Notes: generated by a model from the letters alone, not told the origin. 64,000 nt of DNA from Symbiodinium natans (GCA_905221605.1 CAJNDS010002001.1:1379001-1443000), one strand, 5' to 3'. Shown: positions 20,433 through 31,760, counted from the first letter of the stretch. Program-made: numbers and translations.

Positions 20433-20440
20433 CTTTCAGT
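20399..20440. repeat. CT-rich microsatellite
   Basis: Run of TCTC and TTTC units. Nearby (20215-20870) lie several poly-G/C runs and AAT-rich stretches, all low complexity. Confidence 0.8.
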
Positions 20441-21337
20441 TTACACCACACTTACTTAAGTTGATTACTTGAGTAACCCTGAAGTCTAATGAATTATGAC
20501 ATTTCGATAAGCATAACCCCTAATAATAAAAATACTTTTCGAATTCTTAAAGGGGGGGGGGGGGGGGGGGGCGTTATGTTATTAGGGGGGATGGGAGTAG
20601 GGCTGAGGTTCCCAGGTTCCAGCCCTGAGTCACAACTGCAGCCTAAGTTTCAACCAATATTTGCTTAAGAGCCGCCCACCCCTCCCCCCCCTCCCCCCCA
20701 AAAAAAACACTATAAATAATAATAATAAAAATAATGAAATAAGTAAATAAATCATAGAAATAATAGTAACAATAATAATAATAATCCCTACTACTATGTT
20801 CCTAATATAAGGTAGGAAGTTTTTTTTTTTTTCTTTTTTTTTTGGGGGGGGGGGGTTCTTAAGCTAATAGTAGACAATACTAGTCACCGACTCGAGATTC
20901 ATATGCGACGTATAGGATCTGGGGTACATGAACCCAAGCCCAGCCCAGCACCCCTTAGTCCTATGGGTTTAGGGTTTAGGGTTTCGGGTTTAGGGTTTAG
21001 GGTTTCGGGTCCTTGTCCTAAACCCGACACCTGAAGCCTAGACCTTGCTGAGGCCTCCCCCCGCTTACCCTTTAACCTTTAACGAACCGAACCCCCCCCC
21101 CCCCCCCCCAACAAACAAAAAATCGAAAACATACATGAAATGATAAAAAGACACTCTTAGGCAAAGGGTGGTGGGGCCCGCTTCACCCTCAACCCTATAC
21201 ACCCTAAACAGGACCGTTCGGGTTAGCATATTGCGGCTTAGGGCTTTAGGGGCTTAGGGTTTCGTGAGTTCAAGGTTCAGAAAGCTTAGGTAACTGTAGG
21301 GTTTTGGGCTTAGATTCCAGCCTTGAGTTGTAACAGG

Positions 21338-21514
21338 CCCCGAAGAATTGGAAAACACCCGGACAATGAGGCTCTTGAGTGTAATTAAGGCCCTCGTCTG
21401 GGTTTTACACTATGGCACATATATATATATATATATGTATAGAATTGGAAAACACCCGGATGAGGCTCTTGAGTGGAATTAAGGCCCTCATCTGGGTTTT
21501 TACACTACTATGGC
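21338..21514. repeat. Direct duplication of about 72 bp around an AT microsatellite
   Basis: The segment starting agaattggaaaacacccgga occurs at 21342 and again at 21440, each running to ctgggtttt(t)acacta. The copies are separated by (AT)n at 21420-21438. The second copy lacks an internal caat. Confidence 0.85.
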
Positions 21515-21531
21515 TCCAATCTTCTCAGACC

Positions 21532-21630
21532 CTAAACCCTAAACCCTAAACCTAAACCCTAAACCCTAAACCCTAAACCCTAAACCCTAAACCCTAAACC
21601 CTAAACCCTAAACCCTAAACCCTAAACCCG
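21532..21630 (-). repeat. CCCTAAA array
   Basis: About 14 units; mirror partner of the TTTAGGG array 21718-21815 around an exon. Confidence 0.95.
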
Positions 21631-21631
21631 C

Positions 21632-21709
21632 GTGGCCCCAGAGTGTGCGGCAGGCCTGTGGAGTGGCCGTCTTTCCCCCCTGCTCCAGCCTCAGCCGATC
21701 CTTCATCAC
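21632..21709 (-). CDS. Exon, IQ-degenerate
   Basis: Minus-strand reading VMKDRLRLEQGG then KTATPQACRTLWGHA, resembling a charged helix followed by an IQ motif that lost the I (x-Q-A-x-R-x2-W-G). The acceptor is aagcacag. The donor is either GC after CCACAG or the first GTTTAGGG of the left array. Both flanking arrays (21532-21630 CCCTAAA, 21718-21815 TTTAGGG) are long and uniform. Confidence 0.6.
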
Positions 21710-21717
21710 CTGTGCTT

Positions 21718-21815
21718 GGGGTTTAGGGTTTAGGGTTTAGGGTTTAGGGTTTAGGGTTTAGGGTTTAGGGTTTAGGGTTTAGGGTTTAGGGTTTAGGGTT
21801 TAGGGTTTAGGGTTT
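21718..21815 (+). repeat. TTTAGGG array
   Basis: About 14 perfect units. Confidence 0.95.
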
Positions 21816-22179
21816 AAGAACCCAATGCCGACTTCTTGTAGGCTGCCAACTTCCCAAGAAGGCCCATGTGTAGTACCATTTTGGAATTAGCGTTGGGTAC
21901 CCGAGAACCCCATTTGTTGAGGTTTTGGGGTACCTAATACCATGGAACTATAATATGGGTACCCCCAAACAACTTCCAGAACGGTACTAGACAGGGACCC
22001 CTTTGGGTTCTGGTAGCTTCTTTCCACGACTATCACAAAACCCCCCCGAACCTCGCAGGATCCCTGTTCAGGGTTTCGGGTGTAGGGTTTAGGGTTAGGG
22101 ATTACCCAACGCGTCCAGGAATACTCCGATTTCCTCCATGAAGCGTGGGGTTCCAACCTAAATCCTAAACACTCCCCAG

Positions 22180-22618
22180 CTAACACGAAAGTTGACTTTG
22201 CCAGGCATTCATACTCACCACACTAAACCCTGAACTCTTAAGGAATTGGATGCTGTCTCCAATTTTGCCTTTCCACTCCACTTTGGACTGGTACCTGTGG
22301 CAAATGGTTTCTATCACCTGCTCGCACTTGCTTCCTTCCCCTGTACCAAAAAGGTCGTCAACATGTAGGAGAAGCCCACGCAACGTGTCTCAACTTCGCA
22401 TGAGTGATGGGCTCTCCACAAATGCCTCAATTTGGCATTGCTCCAAGGAACTGTGCCAGGACGTTGTTCCGTCGCGTTGGCCTGGAAGCATCTTATGCAG
22501 CCATGCATTCTCGCATGACAAACCACTGTCGGAGTAGCCTGACTCACCATGAGGAGCATCGGTAACGTCCGATGCAAACGCTTTCCATCCTTCTTCTTTC
22601 CGATGCATGTAGAGTGAA
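22180..22618 (-). pseudogene. Ty1/copia-type reverse transcriptase fragment
   Basis: One minus-strand frame across the region contains a copia RT signature. LPGQRDGTTSWHS resembles the conserved segment upstream of the active site. LLLHVDDLFGTG holds the catalytic VDD box, followed by KGKIGDSIQFLKSS. A TGA at 22390-22392 interrupts this frame just before the VDD segment. No LTRs, integrase or gag are visible, so this is a decayed fragment inside an intron of the IQ gene model. A TTTAGGG array begins 6 bp beyond its upstream end. Confidence 0.75.
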
Positions 22619-23917
22619 GGAAGAGGGTTTAGGGTTTAGGGTTTAGGGTTTAGGGTTTAGGGTTTAGGGTTCAATGGAACCGGAGGCTGAAGCCCTCAAG
22701 CCCTGAATGCTCGAGCCCCACGGCCCCACCGCCCCAACCCTAAACCCTAAACCCTAAACCCTACACCCTAAACCCTAAACCCTAGACCTTAAGCCCTAAC
22801 ACGTTAAGCCTTTATACCCAAACCCAAACCTGAAGCCTTCAAACCAAAACCCAAGTCTTAAGCCCTAAAGCCTTAAGCCTTCAAACCTAAACCCAAACCT
22901 TAAGCCCTAAAACCGAAACCCATACCTTCCAAAGCCCCAAGCCCTACTTGCACAGGGGCCCCGAGGCCTTATCGCGGAATGTCGTGGAATTGAAGACACC
23001 GGTCCGCCTCACGACCTGGCAAGGCACATATGCGGTGGGATTTTGTGGGTTCAGGGATTTCGGTTTGTTTGTGTTTTTTGCGGCGGGGGGGCGGGGGGGG
23101 GGGGGGGTGGGGGTTAGGGGTTTAGGGTTTTGTTGGGGGGTTTAGGGTTGTGGGGTTTAGGGTTCAGGGGGCTTAGTGATTTTGAGGGTCTAGGGGTTTA
23201 GTGTTTTTGGGTGGTTTAGGGTTCAGGGGATTTGGGGCTTAGTTTTGAGTTTAGGCCTATAGCTTTCAGGGTAGTTACACGACCCTTCGTACGAGCAAGG
23301 TCGTAGCAAAGCAGGTGGGGGTGTCGATTCCCACGGAAAACAGGCAGTTAGGAGTCCAACAAGTCAACGCAACTCCGATTGTTTCAGGTGCAAGGTTCAG
23401 AGTGAAACGAGGTTGACCAGGGCCTGAGAGTGATTGCACTTGGGGTTGAAGGAGTGCCTGGTCTAAGGCGGCATCCATACAAAAAGATTCAGTATTCACT
23501 ATCCAGGATCCCCATTCCAATTAAACCCCAAGCTCTCCTGAACGCTTAAACAGGCCCCATTTTCGGGGGCATGTTAAGTAGGCCCGTTTCTGCGCTCATA
23601 GTCTTCGCTTTCTGCTGTGAAGGGGGTTGAATCACGGCCCGCGGGATGAAGGTTTATAGGCTTTAGAGTAAAGGGTTTCGGTTTAGAACTTTAAACCCTT
23701 CACTCACAGCAAAACCAAAAGATCTGACCCCAAATTTGGAGCTTGCACTGGATAGGGCAATCGCACTTGCAGGTTCAGCCCTAAACCCTAAACCCTAAAC
23801 CCTAAACCCTAAACCCTAAACCCTAAACCCTAAACCCGGTGGCCAAAAACCCACTTATAGCCCTCTGAGGGATGTAATAATCTTATGAGGCTTCTATTCA
23901 CGGGTCATGACATAGCT

Positions 23918-24115
23918 GCAGCTCTTCTTGGAGGTTCAGGGTACTTCTAACCTTGGATTGTAGCTTTAGGGGTTTAGGGTTTAGGGTTTAGGGTTTAGGG
24001 TTTAGGGCCGCTTAGAACTGTACTTACTAGCCCCCTAAATCCTCCAAGTAGGTTGCAAGTAGGCATATACTTTAATTGGGGTTGCCAGTACCCATGAACC
24101 TGCAAGTGCTTCTAG
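23918..24115. mobile_element. Family A foldback split by a TTTAGGG array
   Basis: Left end cttcttggaggttcagggta, right end cccatgaacctgcaagtg. The interior contains about 45 bp of TTTAGGG units (23967-24006) that other family members lack. Confidence 0.7.
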
Positions 24116-24269
24116 GACCGTAGGCATTGTGGGTTCAAGGCTTAAAGCATTGCTAGGATGGGCTTTCAGGCCCTAGAATCCCCACAATCAACCCTGTTAA
24201 GGGCCCTTTTAAGGGGTTATCGGGTATAATAGCCCATGCTGGTTAGGGAGCCTAGCAACAGTTCGGCGC

Positions 24270-24347
24270 CTTCGCCGTGCGCGTCGACCGCTTCATGGCA
24301 CGATTGGGCCGGAAGTCGTTTGGGGCCGACATGGACGGCTCGCAATC
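24270..24347 (-). CDS. Candidate exon, same gene
   Basis: On the minus strand ccaactcag is a good acceptor and GCGAAG|GCGCCG a GC donor. The 78 bp read PSMSAPNDFRPNRAMKRS and on. The plus strand is also open over the same interval. Unlike other exons it has no telomere-like array close on the left and CCCTAAA on the right. Confidence 0.4.
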
Positions 24348-24969
24348 CTGAGTTGGACCATTACCCTAAACCCTAACCCTAAACCCTAAACCCTAAACCC
24401 TAAACCCTAAACCCTAGAACTAAATCCTGAAAACGCAAACCCTGAACTCCTTTTGGGATTTCAGGCTTCTTCATGGTTCAGGGCGCATTCTCGCCTCGAC
24501 CCCTAACCCCCAACTCCTCTACTTCCGTTGCTTTTGGGCCGGCAACCCTAAACCCAAGAACCTACACCCGAAACTAAACCCTTCAAACTCTACAAAAGAA
24601 GCACGGCAAGGGACAAAGGTGTGCGAATCCCTGGACTCCTGTAACCTTCAGCCCCTAGCCCCAAATCCGAGTCGCAAAAGCCAGAACCGAGTTTAACTCC
24701 AACAAACCCCGCAAAACGCTCGAAATACTTTTAAGCCCGTCTAAACCCATCGAACCTTTGAAACCCAAAGCTAAGACCTTTCAAACTCATTTTAGACCCC
24801 CGCTAAGCCCCTTAAAACACCCTGAACGCTAAGCCCTAAACCCTCTAAGCCCTCGGCCCTTCTAGAGAACCTGCAGTCCTCTGTCTTCTGCCCCCTACAC
24901 CCTAAACCCTAAACCCTACACCCTAAACCCTAAACCCTAAACCCTAAACCCTAAACCCTAAACCCCAAC

Positions 24970-25044
24970 GTCTTCTGAGTGCAGCCAAGTGACCACCTCC
25001 GCATCGATGATGTCCATGAGGGCCTTGGGATGGTCGTTCATCGC
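24970..25044 (-). CDS. Exon, unknown domain
   Basis: The acceptor ttccgcag at 25045 and a GT donor at 969 enclose 75 bp reading AMNDHPK then ALMDIIDAEVVTWLHSED. Acidic, helical and free of stops in one minus frame only. Flanks are CCCTAAA (24897-24966) and TTTAGGG (25087-25165). It lies between the TPR and IQ parts of the model. Confidence 0.65.
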
Positions 25045-25568
25045 CTGCGGAAGAAAGTTCAAGCGCTTGTGGCTTACAGCAAACTCTAGGGGGTGTAGGG
25101 TTTAGGGTTTAGGGTTTAGGGATTAGGGTTTAGGGTTTAGGGTTTAGGGTTTAGGGTTTAGGGTGGAACATCATTATGCTCCTACCCCAAGAGGGTTAGC
25201 AAAGGGAATCCCAGCACTAAACCATCTTCCAACTTTATGGAGCTTACTGCATAGGACTGATACACAAAAAACTCTGAAAAGCCATGTGGACCCCGAACCC
25301 TGCGCCTAACACAAACAGAAAGCCGAAGTATATAAACCCTGAACCCTAAACCCAAAAGCTAAAACAAACAAATCTTACCCCAAAAAGACCCTACGTTTAG
25401 GCCTTAGGAGTTAGGGTTCAGGGCTTGGGGTCTAGGTGGGCTAGCGGTTACATTGTTGTATTAGGCTTCGAAGAGATGTAGGCTTTCTGGCATGACTTCA
25501 AGAGGTGTAGTTTAGGGCTGAGGTCTTAGGTTTCTTGAGGTTGAGGGTACCATGTAAATCTGAAACCT

Positions 25569-25673
25569 TGAGATGTTCCCCCCTTTTCTAACAGTTCGTT
25601 CTTATAGGGATTAATAGTACCCCCTATTATATTCCCTCTTGAGGACTGTTAGTATGAGGGGGAACATCCCAAC
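25569..25673. mobile_element. Foldback (MITE-like) element, family B
   Basis: Termini gatgttcccccctttt and its inverse gagggggaacatccc enclose about 70 bp with a central ctattatattccct. Full copies also at 51534 and 52391. Confidence 0.85.
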
Positions 25674-26917
25674 TGAAATCCCCTGAGCCCCTAAACAGCC
25701 CCGAAGTATGTTCTTGTTGTATTTCAGGCGAGGGCTTAGGATTTGGGGTTGAGGGTCAAAACGGCAGCACCGCAAGGATTGGAGCATTCTTGGGGGGGGG
25801 GGGGGGGGGGGGGGGGTACATAAGGTGTACGCCCTAAAACCTAAAACCTAAACCCTAAACCCCAATCCCTAAACCCCAAATCCTGAACCCTAAACCCTAA
25901 ACCCTATCCTAGGAAATACCCATGTCCAGGATGACATCAGAGCGGTGAGGTTTCTATGCTTTACATTGGGTCCTTTTTTGGGTACCCTACATAAGAGGGG
26001 GCCGCCTTCTAGCCCCAAAAGGACCATCATTTAGAGAAATCACTGCATGTTCAAAGGGTCAAGAGCCTCAAGCAACAAAAATGAACCTTGAGCCTGGCGT
26101 TTAGGGCTTGACGATGGGTGGAATAGGGCTTGAAAAGGCTTACTCCGCAAGATCACAGCAGCTGGCACCTGTGCGAGAACGTTGTGGTTGGTGTTCATTC
26201 CTCGATTCTCCTGAGGCGCAGGCGCCCTTAGAAGGATAAGCCTCAAACGAAGAAAGAATAAGATGGCGTTAACCTTATGCCCTAGGAGGACGGAGTTCGG
26301 GTTTAGGGCTTCGGGTGTTTGGGTTGAGGGGTTCAGGGATTTAGGGCTTAAGGATCTTGCGGTTTGAGGTTGTAGGGTTTCAGGGTTTTTGGCTCTTAGG
26401 CTTTTGGGGTTTAAGGGTTTGAGGGTTTTACCCTAAACTCTAAACCCTAAACCCTAAAACCTAAACCCTGAACCCTAAACCCTGGGGGTTTGAGGGTTTT
26501 AGGGATGAGGGTTTGTGCGCTCTTGGGTGCGTACTGGGGACTCTTTGGCTCTTTGGCTGCAGTCACCGGGAAAAGGGGCCACAGCTTCAGGAAACCCTAC
26601 ATGCTGAGTTGGCTTCAGGGTTCAGGGTTCAGGGTTTTGGGTTTAGGGTTTGGAGCTTGGGGTTCAGGGTTCCACTAAGAAGCCACAGGATCCGAACGCC
26701 CAAGCCCTTAACCCGAATGCACTATTGACTTACCCTCAGTCCCGATCCTCCAACCATCTCTAGAGAAGCCCTGAAAGCCTCAAAGCTCTTGGCGCTCGGG
26801 GTTTAGGGTCTCGTGTCACAAAAAACCTCAACCCGAAGATTTAGGGTTTCTTTGGCGAAGGGTACAAGGCTTAGGGCTGAGAGCGATTGCTGCCTGTAAA
26901 CAACTCGGGCCATGCGT

Positions 26918-27052
26918 ACTATCACGAGGAGGGGACCCCTTACTATACTTCCTATACTAGCTATAGTTAAGGGACGTAGAACCTAAGTTAGGATCCTTAG
27001 AACCTGATTTAGGCTTCTTAGAACTCTGCTGATAACTAGGGGGGGGGCTCAT
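26918..27052. mobile_element. Foldback element, family C
   Basis: Starts gaggaggggaccccttacta, has the family core (gctatagttaagggac, cctaagttaggatcctt) and ends in a G-run before the right end. Related copies at 35793, 40381, 42534, 50075 and 59150. Confidence 0.8.
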
Positions 27053-27127
27053 CGTAGGCAGACTTCGCTCATCCCTTAGGAGCAAGACCCTGCACCCAAA
27101 GGCACTGATAATGAACCCAAGGCAACA

Positions 27128-27236
27128 CTAGCTCATGGTTGGGATCGTATTTTAAACTTTTAAATGTATATTCCTTACTGGGTTTAAGTACCCTTAAACA
27201 TGTAGAATGTTACCCAGCTATGACAAAGAACAAGCC
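27128..27236. mobile_element. Family H repeat, intact copy
   Basis: Second copy of the element at 19150-19280, without the telomere-like insertion (…aatgttacccagctatgac…). No clear inverted termini seen. Confidence 0.6.
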
Positions 27237-28192
27237 CAATAAGCATGTACATCCAACGCCAACAACCCTGCACCACCCCTAAACCCCAACCCCCCCCCCC
27301 CCCCCCCCACAACGCTCAAACAGTTTAGGCACGAGTATAGCTCTCGAAATTAGGATCCCTTGTTTTGGTCTACATAGTACGGCACCCACCCCAAACCCTA
27401 AACCCTGAACCCTGAACCCTACATACCAATTTAGAGGAAATGTCCTCTACGGCTTAGTCGGTTGTGGGTTAGGGTGTAGGGGTTGGGAATGAGGGCTTTG
27501 GGTTTCGGGGCTTACAGGTGCTCCTAAGCCTCCGAGTCCTCAAGCCAGATTCATCCCCAAGCTCGTAAAGTTCGGGTTTAGGGTTTAGGGTTTGGGGTTT
27601 AGGGCTTAGGGTTTAGGGCTTCGAGAAGCTACAGCTCTACATCGCATCGGCCTAACCATGTCCGGAACCGAACCCCTGGCAACCTCGACCCCAAATCCCC
27701 CTAACCCGAATCCCTAAACCCTACAGCCACGGTCCTGAAAGCGGAAAAGCCCCTGGTCGTAGGCTGTCGGGAGGATAAGACCTCAGAAGCGGGCTGGGCG
27801 GATTGAGATGTACAGGCTTTGAGGGTTTCGGGTCTGCGGTTTTGGGGTGTGGGCTGTCGGGCTTAGGGCTCAGGGTTTGGATCTAGGGCTTGGGGCTTAG
27901 GTTCTTTTAGCAGGGTCGGGAAAGGTTGCTGCTCAGTTTGCTCAGACTTTGGGGGCTTCAAGCTTTAGGCCTTTCGCGTTTGGGATATCAGTCAGGGCTT
28001 CTTGGCGGGTTGCCCGGTAGAGTTCTGTTAGGGTTTGGGTTTAGACCTGAGGCTTTCGGCTGACTGATGGGTCTTAACTACTCTTTCGGGCCGATGCCTT
28101 AAAAAAGACCACCCAAAAGCAGAAGGGTTCGGGGTCTAAGCTTTACGGGCTATAGGTGATTCATAGTTTAAAGTGGTCGAAGACTTGGGGCT

Positions 28193-28440
28193 TAACCCTA
28201 AACCCTAAAGCCTAAAGCCTGAGCTTATAAACCCTAAACCCCAAACCCCAAAACCCAAACCATAAACCCTAAACCCTAAACCCTAAACAAACCCTAAACC
28301 CTAAACCCTAAATTTAAACCCTAAACCCTAAACCCTAAACCCTAAACCCTAAACAAACCCTAAACCCTAAACCCTAAACCCTAAACCCTGAACCCTAAAC
28401 CCTAAACCCTAAACCCTAAACCCTAAACCCTAAACCCTAC
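28193..28440 (-). repeat. CCCTAAA array with AAACAAA and ATTTAAA interruptions
   Basis: About 30 units; AAACAAACCC and AAATTTAAACCC junctions recur, suggesting internal duplication. Confidence 0.95.
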
Positions 28441-28462
28441 CACCTCCAAAGCCCGGACAAAC

Positions 28463-28555
28463 CCGCAGCCGGGCCGCCCAGGTCCTGCATGGAGACCAGG
28501 GCCGCCTTGTTCAGGGGATGCCGGGCCATGGAATCGTCGTTGTCCAGCAGATCCT
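28463..28555 (-). CDS. Exon, unknown domain
   Basis: Minus-strand reading DLLDNDDSMARHPLNKAAL then VSMQDLGGPAAG, open in one frame, with a GTTTGTCC donor at 28462 and an AG acceptor near 28556. No domain recognised. It lies right of a long CCCTAAA tract (28193-28440) and left of TTTAGGG (28590-28635). Confidence 0.6.
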
Positions 28556-28699
28556 CTCCCAACATCCAGGGATGTCGACTGAGAATTCGGGTTTAGGGTT
28601 TAGGGTTTAGGGTTTAGGGCTTAGGGTTTGGGGTTTAAGTGAACTCCCCCAACCACAAAACCCCCAAAGAGTCTTCTCTAAGAATTCACTAGTGTTTGG

Positions 28700-29260
28700 G
28701 GTTTAGGGCTTAATGTGGAAATCTTGGTGTAATTGGGGGTTGGGATTCGAGATCACTTCCCCACCAGCCGCTTTGAGAAAGCTTCTTTGCTCCTTGGTCC
28801 CTGATATTGCGCTTCACTTGCTCCAGGCTTCTGACTCTCGGGAAGTCAGGCCCGAAGAATTACATAGTCGAAGCCGCGCTAGCCCCTGGCCACCGTCGAC
28901 ATGCACCAAAGTAGCGGCGCGGAGGCTCTCGTGCACATGCTGCAAGATGTTCGTGTGCTTAGCAGCAACTTGCGCGCCGCCGGGCCACTCTCACTCGGCG
29001 ACAATGCAAATGCCAGCAGGACGAACGTCTTCTCAGTGGTTTTGCGCGGGACGTGCTGCGCAAGCCATCCCAGTGCGATCATTTTGATTTTGGTTTTGGT
29101 TGGGGCCCGAGTTTAGCTAAGGTGACAAGTAGGTTCACTGGGTTCTTGAGAAAGCCTGTGAGCCCTAAAGGGGGAAGCTTGTTAGTTGCTGAGTCGGCGC
29201 ATGTCGTCTCCGTGGAACATGCATGTGGGAACCATGAGCTGAAACTCCCCAGTTAAAACT
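28700..29260. other. Unique region, overlapping open frames, no gene identified
   Basis: A GC-rich non-repetitive stretch with overlapping open frames on both strands (plus 28713-29087, 28901-29116 and 29053-29256; minus 28879-29082). None resembles a family I know and the frames are mutually incompatible. It may be a decayed transposon or gene relic inside the intron. Confidence 0.3.
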
Positions 29261-29743
29261 TGCATCCGAAACCTTAAACCCCAAGCCCTACACCCTAAAC
29301 TCGCACTACTTCAAATTCTACTTTGGATCCCAAAGGTTGTACCCCTGGTCTTGTGGACCGTTTTATATGCCCTTTACACGCACCTTCCCCACAGGAAAAC
29401 AAAGGGGCCATAAACGGTGTCTGCTTCGGGAGCCCCTAAAACCCTCAACCCTTTTTGGGATATTCTCAGCTGCGGGAGCCCGAATGTGAGTCCAAGGCTG
29501 AGAGGCGGGAGGGGGGGGGGGGGGTGCGTCTCGGTTCATCAGACCTTCGCGCCTTGAGGGGTGCTGAGGAGCTTTCGGATTTCAGGGTGCATCTCATGGC
29601 TTTAGGGATGTAGGGGCAAGGCTCGGGCCGACATGAACCCACACCCGCATGACTAAATCCGAAGCCCTGAACCCTGAACCCTGAACCCTAAACCCTAAAA
29701 CCTAAACCCTAAACCCTAAACCCTAAACCCTAAACCCTAACAC

Positions 29744-29815
29744 CCCTGAAAGCTCCTCCTCCTCTGCCTCTTTGGGCAAGTCATCTTCGATGGCCGGCCC
29801 GGCACCTTCTTCACA
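29744..29815 (-). CDS. Exon, acidic segment
   Basis: Minus-strand reading EEGAGPAIEDDLPKEAEEEE then LSG, a strongly acidic linker. The donor is GTGTTAGG at 29743, itself a degenerate telomere-like unit. The acceptor is probably gggtgag. Left flank CCCTAAA (29665-29740). Composition differs sharply from the basic IQ exons. Confidence 0.55.
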
Positions 29816-30037
29816 AGCCCCTCACCCCCGGACCCTGCTCCTAACCCCTAAGCCCTACACCCTAAAACCTTCACCTTAAAAATCATGGATGTGGAGCCAC
29901 TAGAAGCTCTCAGCTAAACACCCGCAAGCTCCGGAAACCCCGGGTCCCTAAACTCTAAAACCTAAACCCCAAACCCTAAACCCTAAACCCTAAATCCCAA
30001 ACCCCAAGCCCAAAACCCTAAACCCTCAATCTGAAGC

Positions 30038-30109
30038 CGGAGGCTTGTCGCTTGTCCAGGCCAAGGGGCTATGGAGGGTCTTCGCCGCAAAGTTGGCCCA
30101 CAGCATCTC
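30038..30109 (-). CDS. Exon, unknown domain
   Basis: The acceptor ccctttcag at 30110-30118 is strong. Minus-strand reading EMLWANFAAKTLHSPLAW then TSDKPP. GC donor (CTCCG|GCTTC). Flanks CCCTAAA (29950-30025) and TTTAGGG (30135-30230). Confidence 0.6.
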
Positions 30110-30134
30110 CTGAAAGGGCTTCGGATTTAGGATA

Positions 30135-30415
30135 TTTAGGGTTTAGGGTTTAGGGTTTAGGGTTTAGGGTTTAGGGTTTAGGATTTAGGGTTTAGGGTTT
30201 TTGGTTTAGGGTTTAGGATATTGAGGGTTTAAGGAGATCGGGGCTCGGGGAGCTGGCGAGTTTTTTTTGGTGCGTTTTTGGGGGGATTGAATCTAAGGGT
30301 TTAGGGTTTAGGATAGGTGGGGTTTAGGGTTTAGGGTTTAGGGTTTAGGGTTTAGGGTTTAGGGTTTAGGGTTTAGGGTTTAGGGTTTAGGGTTTAGGGT
30401 TTAGGGTTTGAGGGT
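30135..30415 (+). repeat. Two TTTAGGG arrays
   Basis: 30135-30230 and 30298-30415 separated by T- and G-rich sequence; about 28 units in total. Confidence 0.95.
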
Positions 30416-30572
30416 AGAGGGTTTCGGGGTAGAAGTCTAGAGGGTTTGGAGGAGAGGCCGCTCGGCCTCTGAGGGTAAGAACACAGGCTGTCAATAGAGC
30501 ATCAAGGGCCTCCCTCATTTCTTTTTTTTTTTACGTAGTTGCGGAAGGTATCTACTCCTTACCGTAAGCCAA

Positions 30573-31030
30573 CTAAGAGAACAAGCTACGCCCCTCGTAG
30601 TTGCGACTAGACTCTGCGACTGGACCCTTTTCGAGGCAGCTGGATGCTGATGTGTCCGAGGCTTCCTTCAGCATCAGGCCATGTCCGGCACGAGTGGCCT
30701 CAGAAGATCCCAATAAAGGGATGGGCCGGCTTGTTTCGGGGAAACCCAGATCGCAACTGCTCCTCTGGGCGCATGGGCACACTGCCATCGACAAGGGCAG
30801 GAAGGCGGTGAACAAATATGCGCTTGCGGCTCTATGTTCAAGTGGGAGCGGTCGCCAACCGCGCCTCCTGCTTCGATTTCTCGCGACCACTCCCCACCGC
30901 AAGCAAATGAGTCGAGATGTCCAACATCATGTCATACCAAGCTTGCTCCGGAGCTACTGTAGTGGTCGGAATAAGTACTAATATTTTCCCGTATGGCCCC
31001 TTGATCATTCTGCTACAAGAGCCCCCCAAA
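30573..31030. other. Unique region with overlapping open frames, no gene identified
   Basis: Plus frame 30601-30981 (126 residues, GHTAIDKGRKAVNKYALAAL within it) overlaps minus frames 30573-30902 and 30838-31029. Codon use does not single out one frame and no family is recognised. No telomere-like units occur within it, unlike its surroundings. Confidence 0.25.
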
Positions 31031-31483
31031 ACCCTATTCCAATAATTCAGGCTCCTACAGTAGGCTGTCAGACGGGCCCGCTGTTAAGACTGCCAGAGCC
31101 GCCCCCACTAAGAGCCCCCTGTTATATTGTGAAAGAAAAACCGACCATGTAACAATCCACAGCCCCAAGAGTCTCAATCCCCGGCCCCAAGAGTCTCAAC
31201 CCTCTGAACCATAAACACTGAACCCTATATGACTACAACCCCGACGTCACAAAGCCTTCCGCCCACAAGGCCCCAAAACCCCAAAACACCCGATAGGGTA
31301 TTACGGGTTCAGGGTAGAGGGCTCACGTATCAAGCGAGCCCGTGCGAGTATGACTGCGTAAGCTGCGTGGCCCAGCACACACTTCACAAGGGTGTCGTAT
31401 GGCCGAGAAGCTGAGCCTTGAAACTAAACACCAGACATCTGAAACCTTCAGGTTTTAGGGTTTTGGGGATGAAGGGCTAGCCC

Positions 31484-31582
31484 CAAAGCTATAGAAACCC
31501 CAATCCGAAACCTTTAAGAAGCCTCATTCTAAAGCTATACAGTATAAACCCCAATCCAAGACCTTTAAGAAGCCTCATTCTT
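31484..31582. repeat. Tandem duplication of about 50 bp
   Basis: The block aagctata…aaccccaatcc…acctttaagaagcctcattct appears twice with a few differences. Confidence 0.8.
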
Positions 31583-31648
31583 GAGGAAGTCGGCGGCATC
31601 AACGGTACCGCGCTTGCTGGGCGCCTGAAGGGGAAGAGGGCTTTACCT

Positions 31649-31760
31649 TATACTTAGTTGCTGAGCTCATAAGCCCCCTAACAAGTGTACACTTTTAGTT
31701 CTATGGGGGGTTATAGTATCCCAAAAAGTGTAACGTGTACTCACTCAGCTACTAAGTATA
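31649..31760. mobile_element. Foldback element, family E
   Basis: The terminus tatacttagttgctgag and its inverse ctcagctactaagtata enclose about 78 bp, including a second inverted pair (gtgtacactttt and aaaagtgtaacgtg). Diverged relatives at 10197-10385 and 35018-35078. Confidence 0.85.

Larger units (their letters stand above)
25045..28462. other. Long intronic stretch, no exon found
   Basis: About 3.4 kb holding a TTTAGGG array (25087-25165), a family B element, a G-run (25793-25816), families C and H, and many degenerate telomere-like units. The minus frame 26040-26246 has no recognisable content. A possible exon near 27610-27760 was examined and not supported. Confidence 0.5.
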
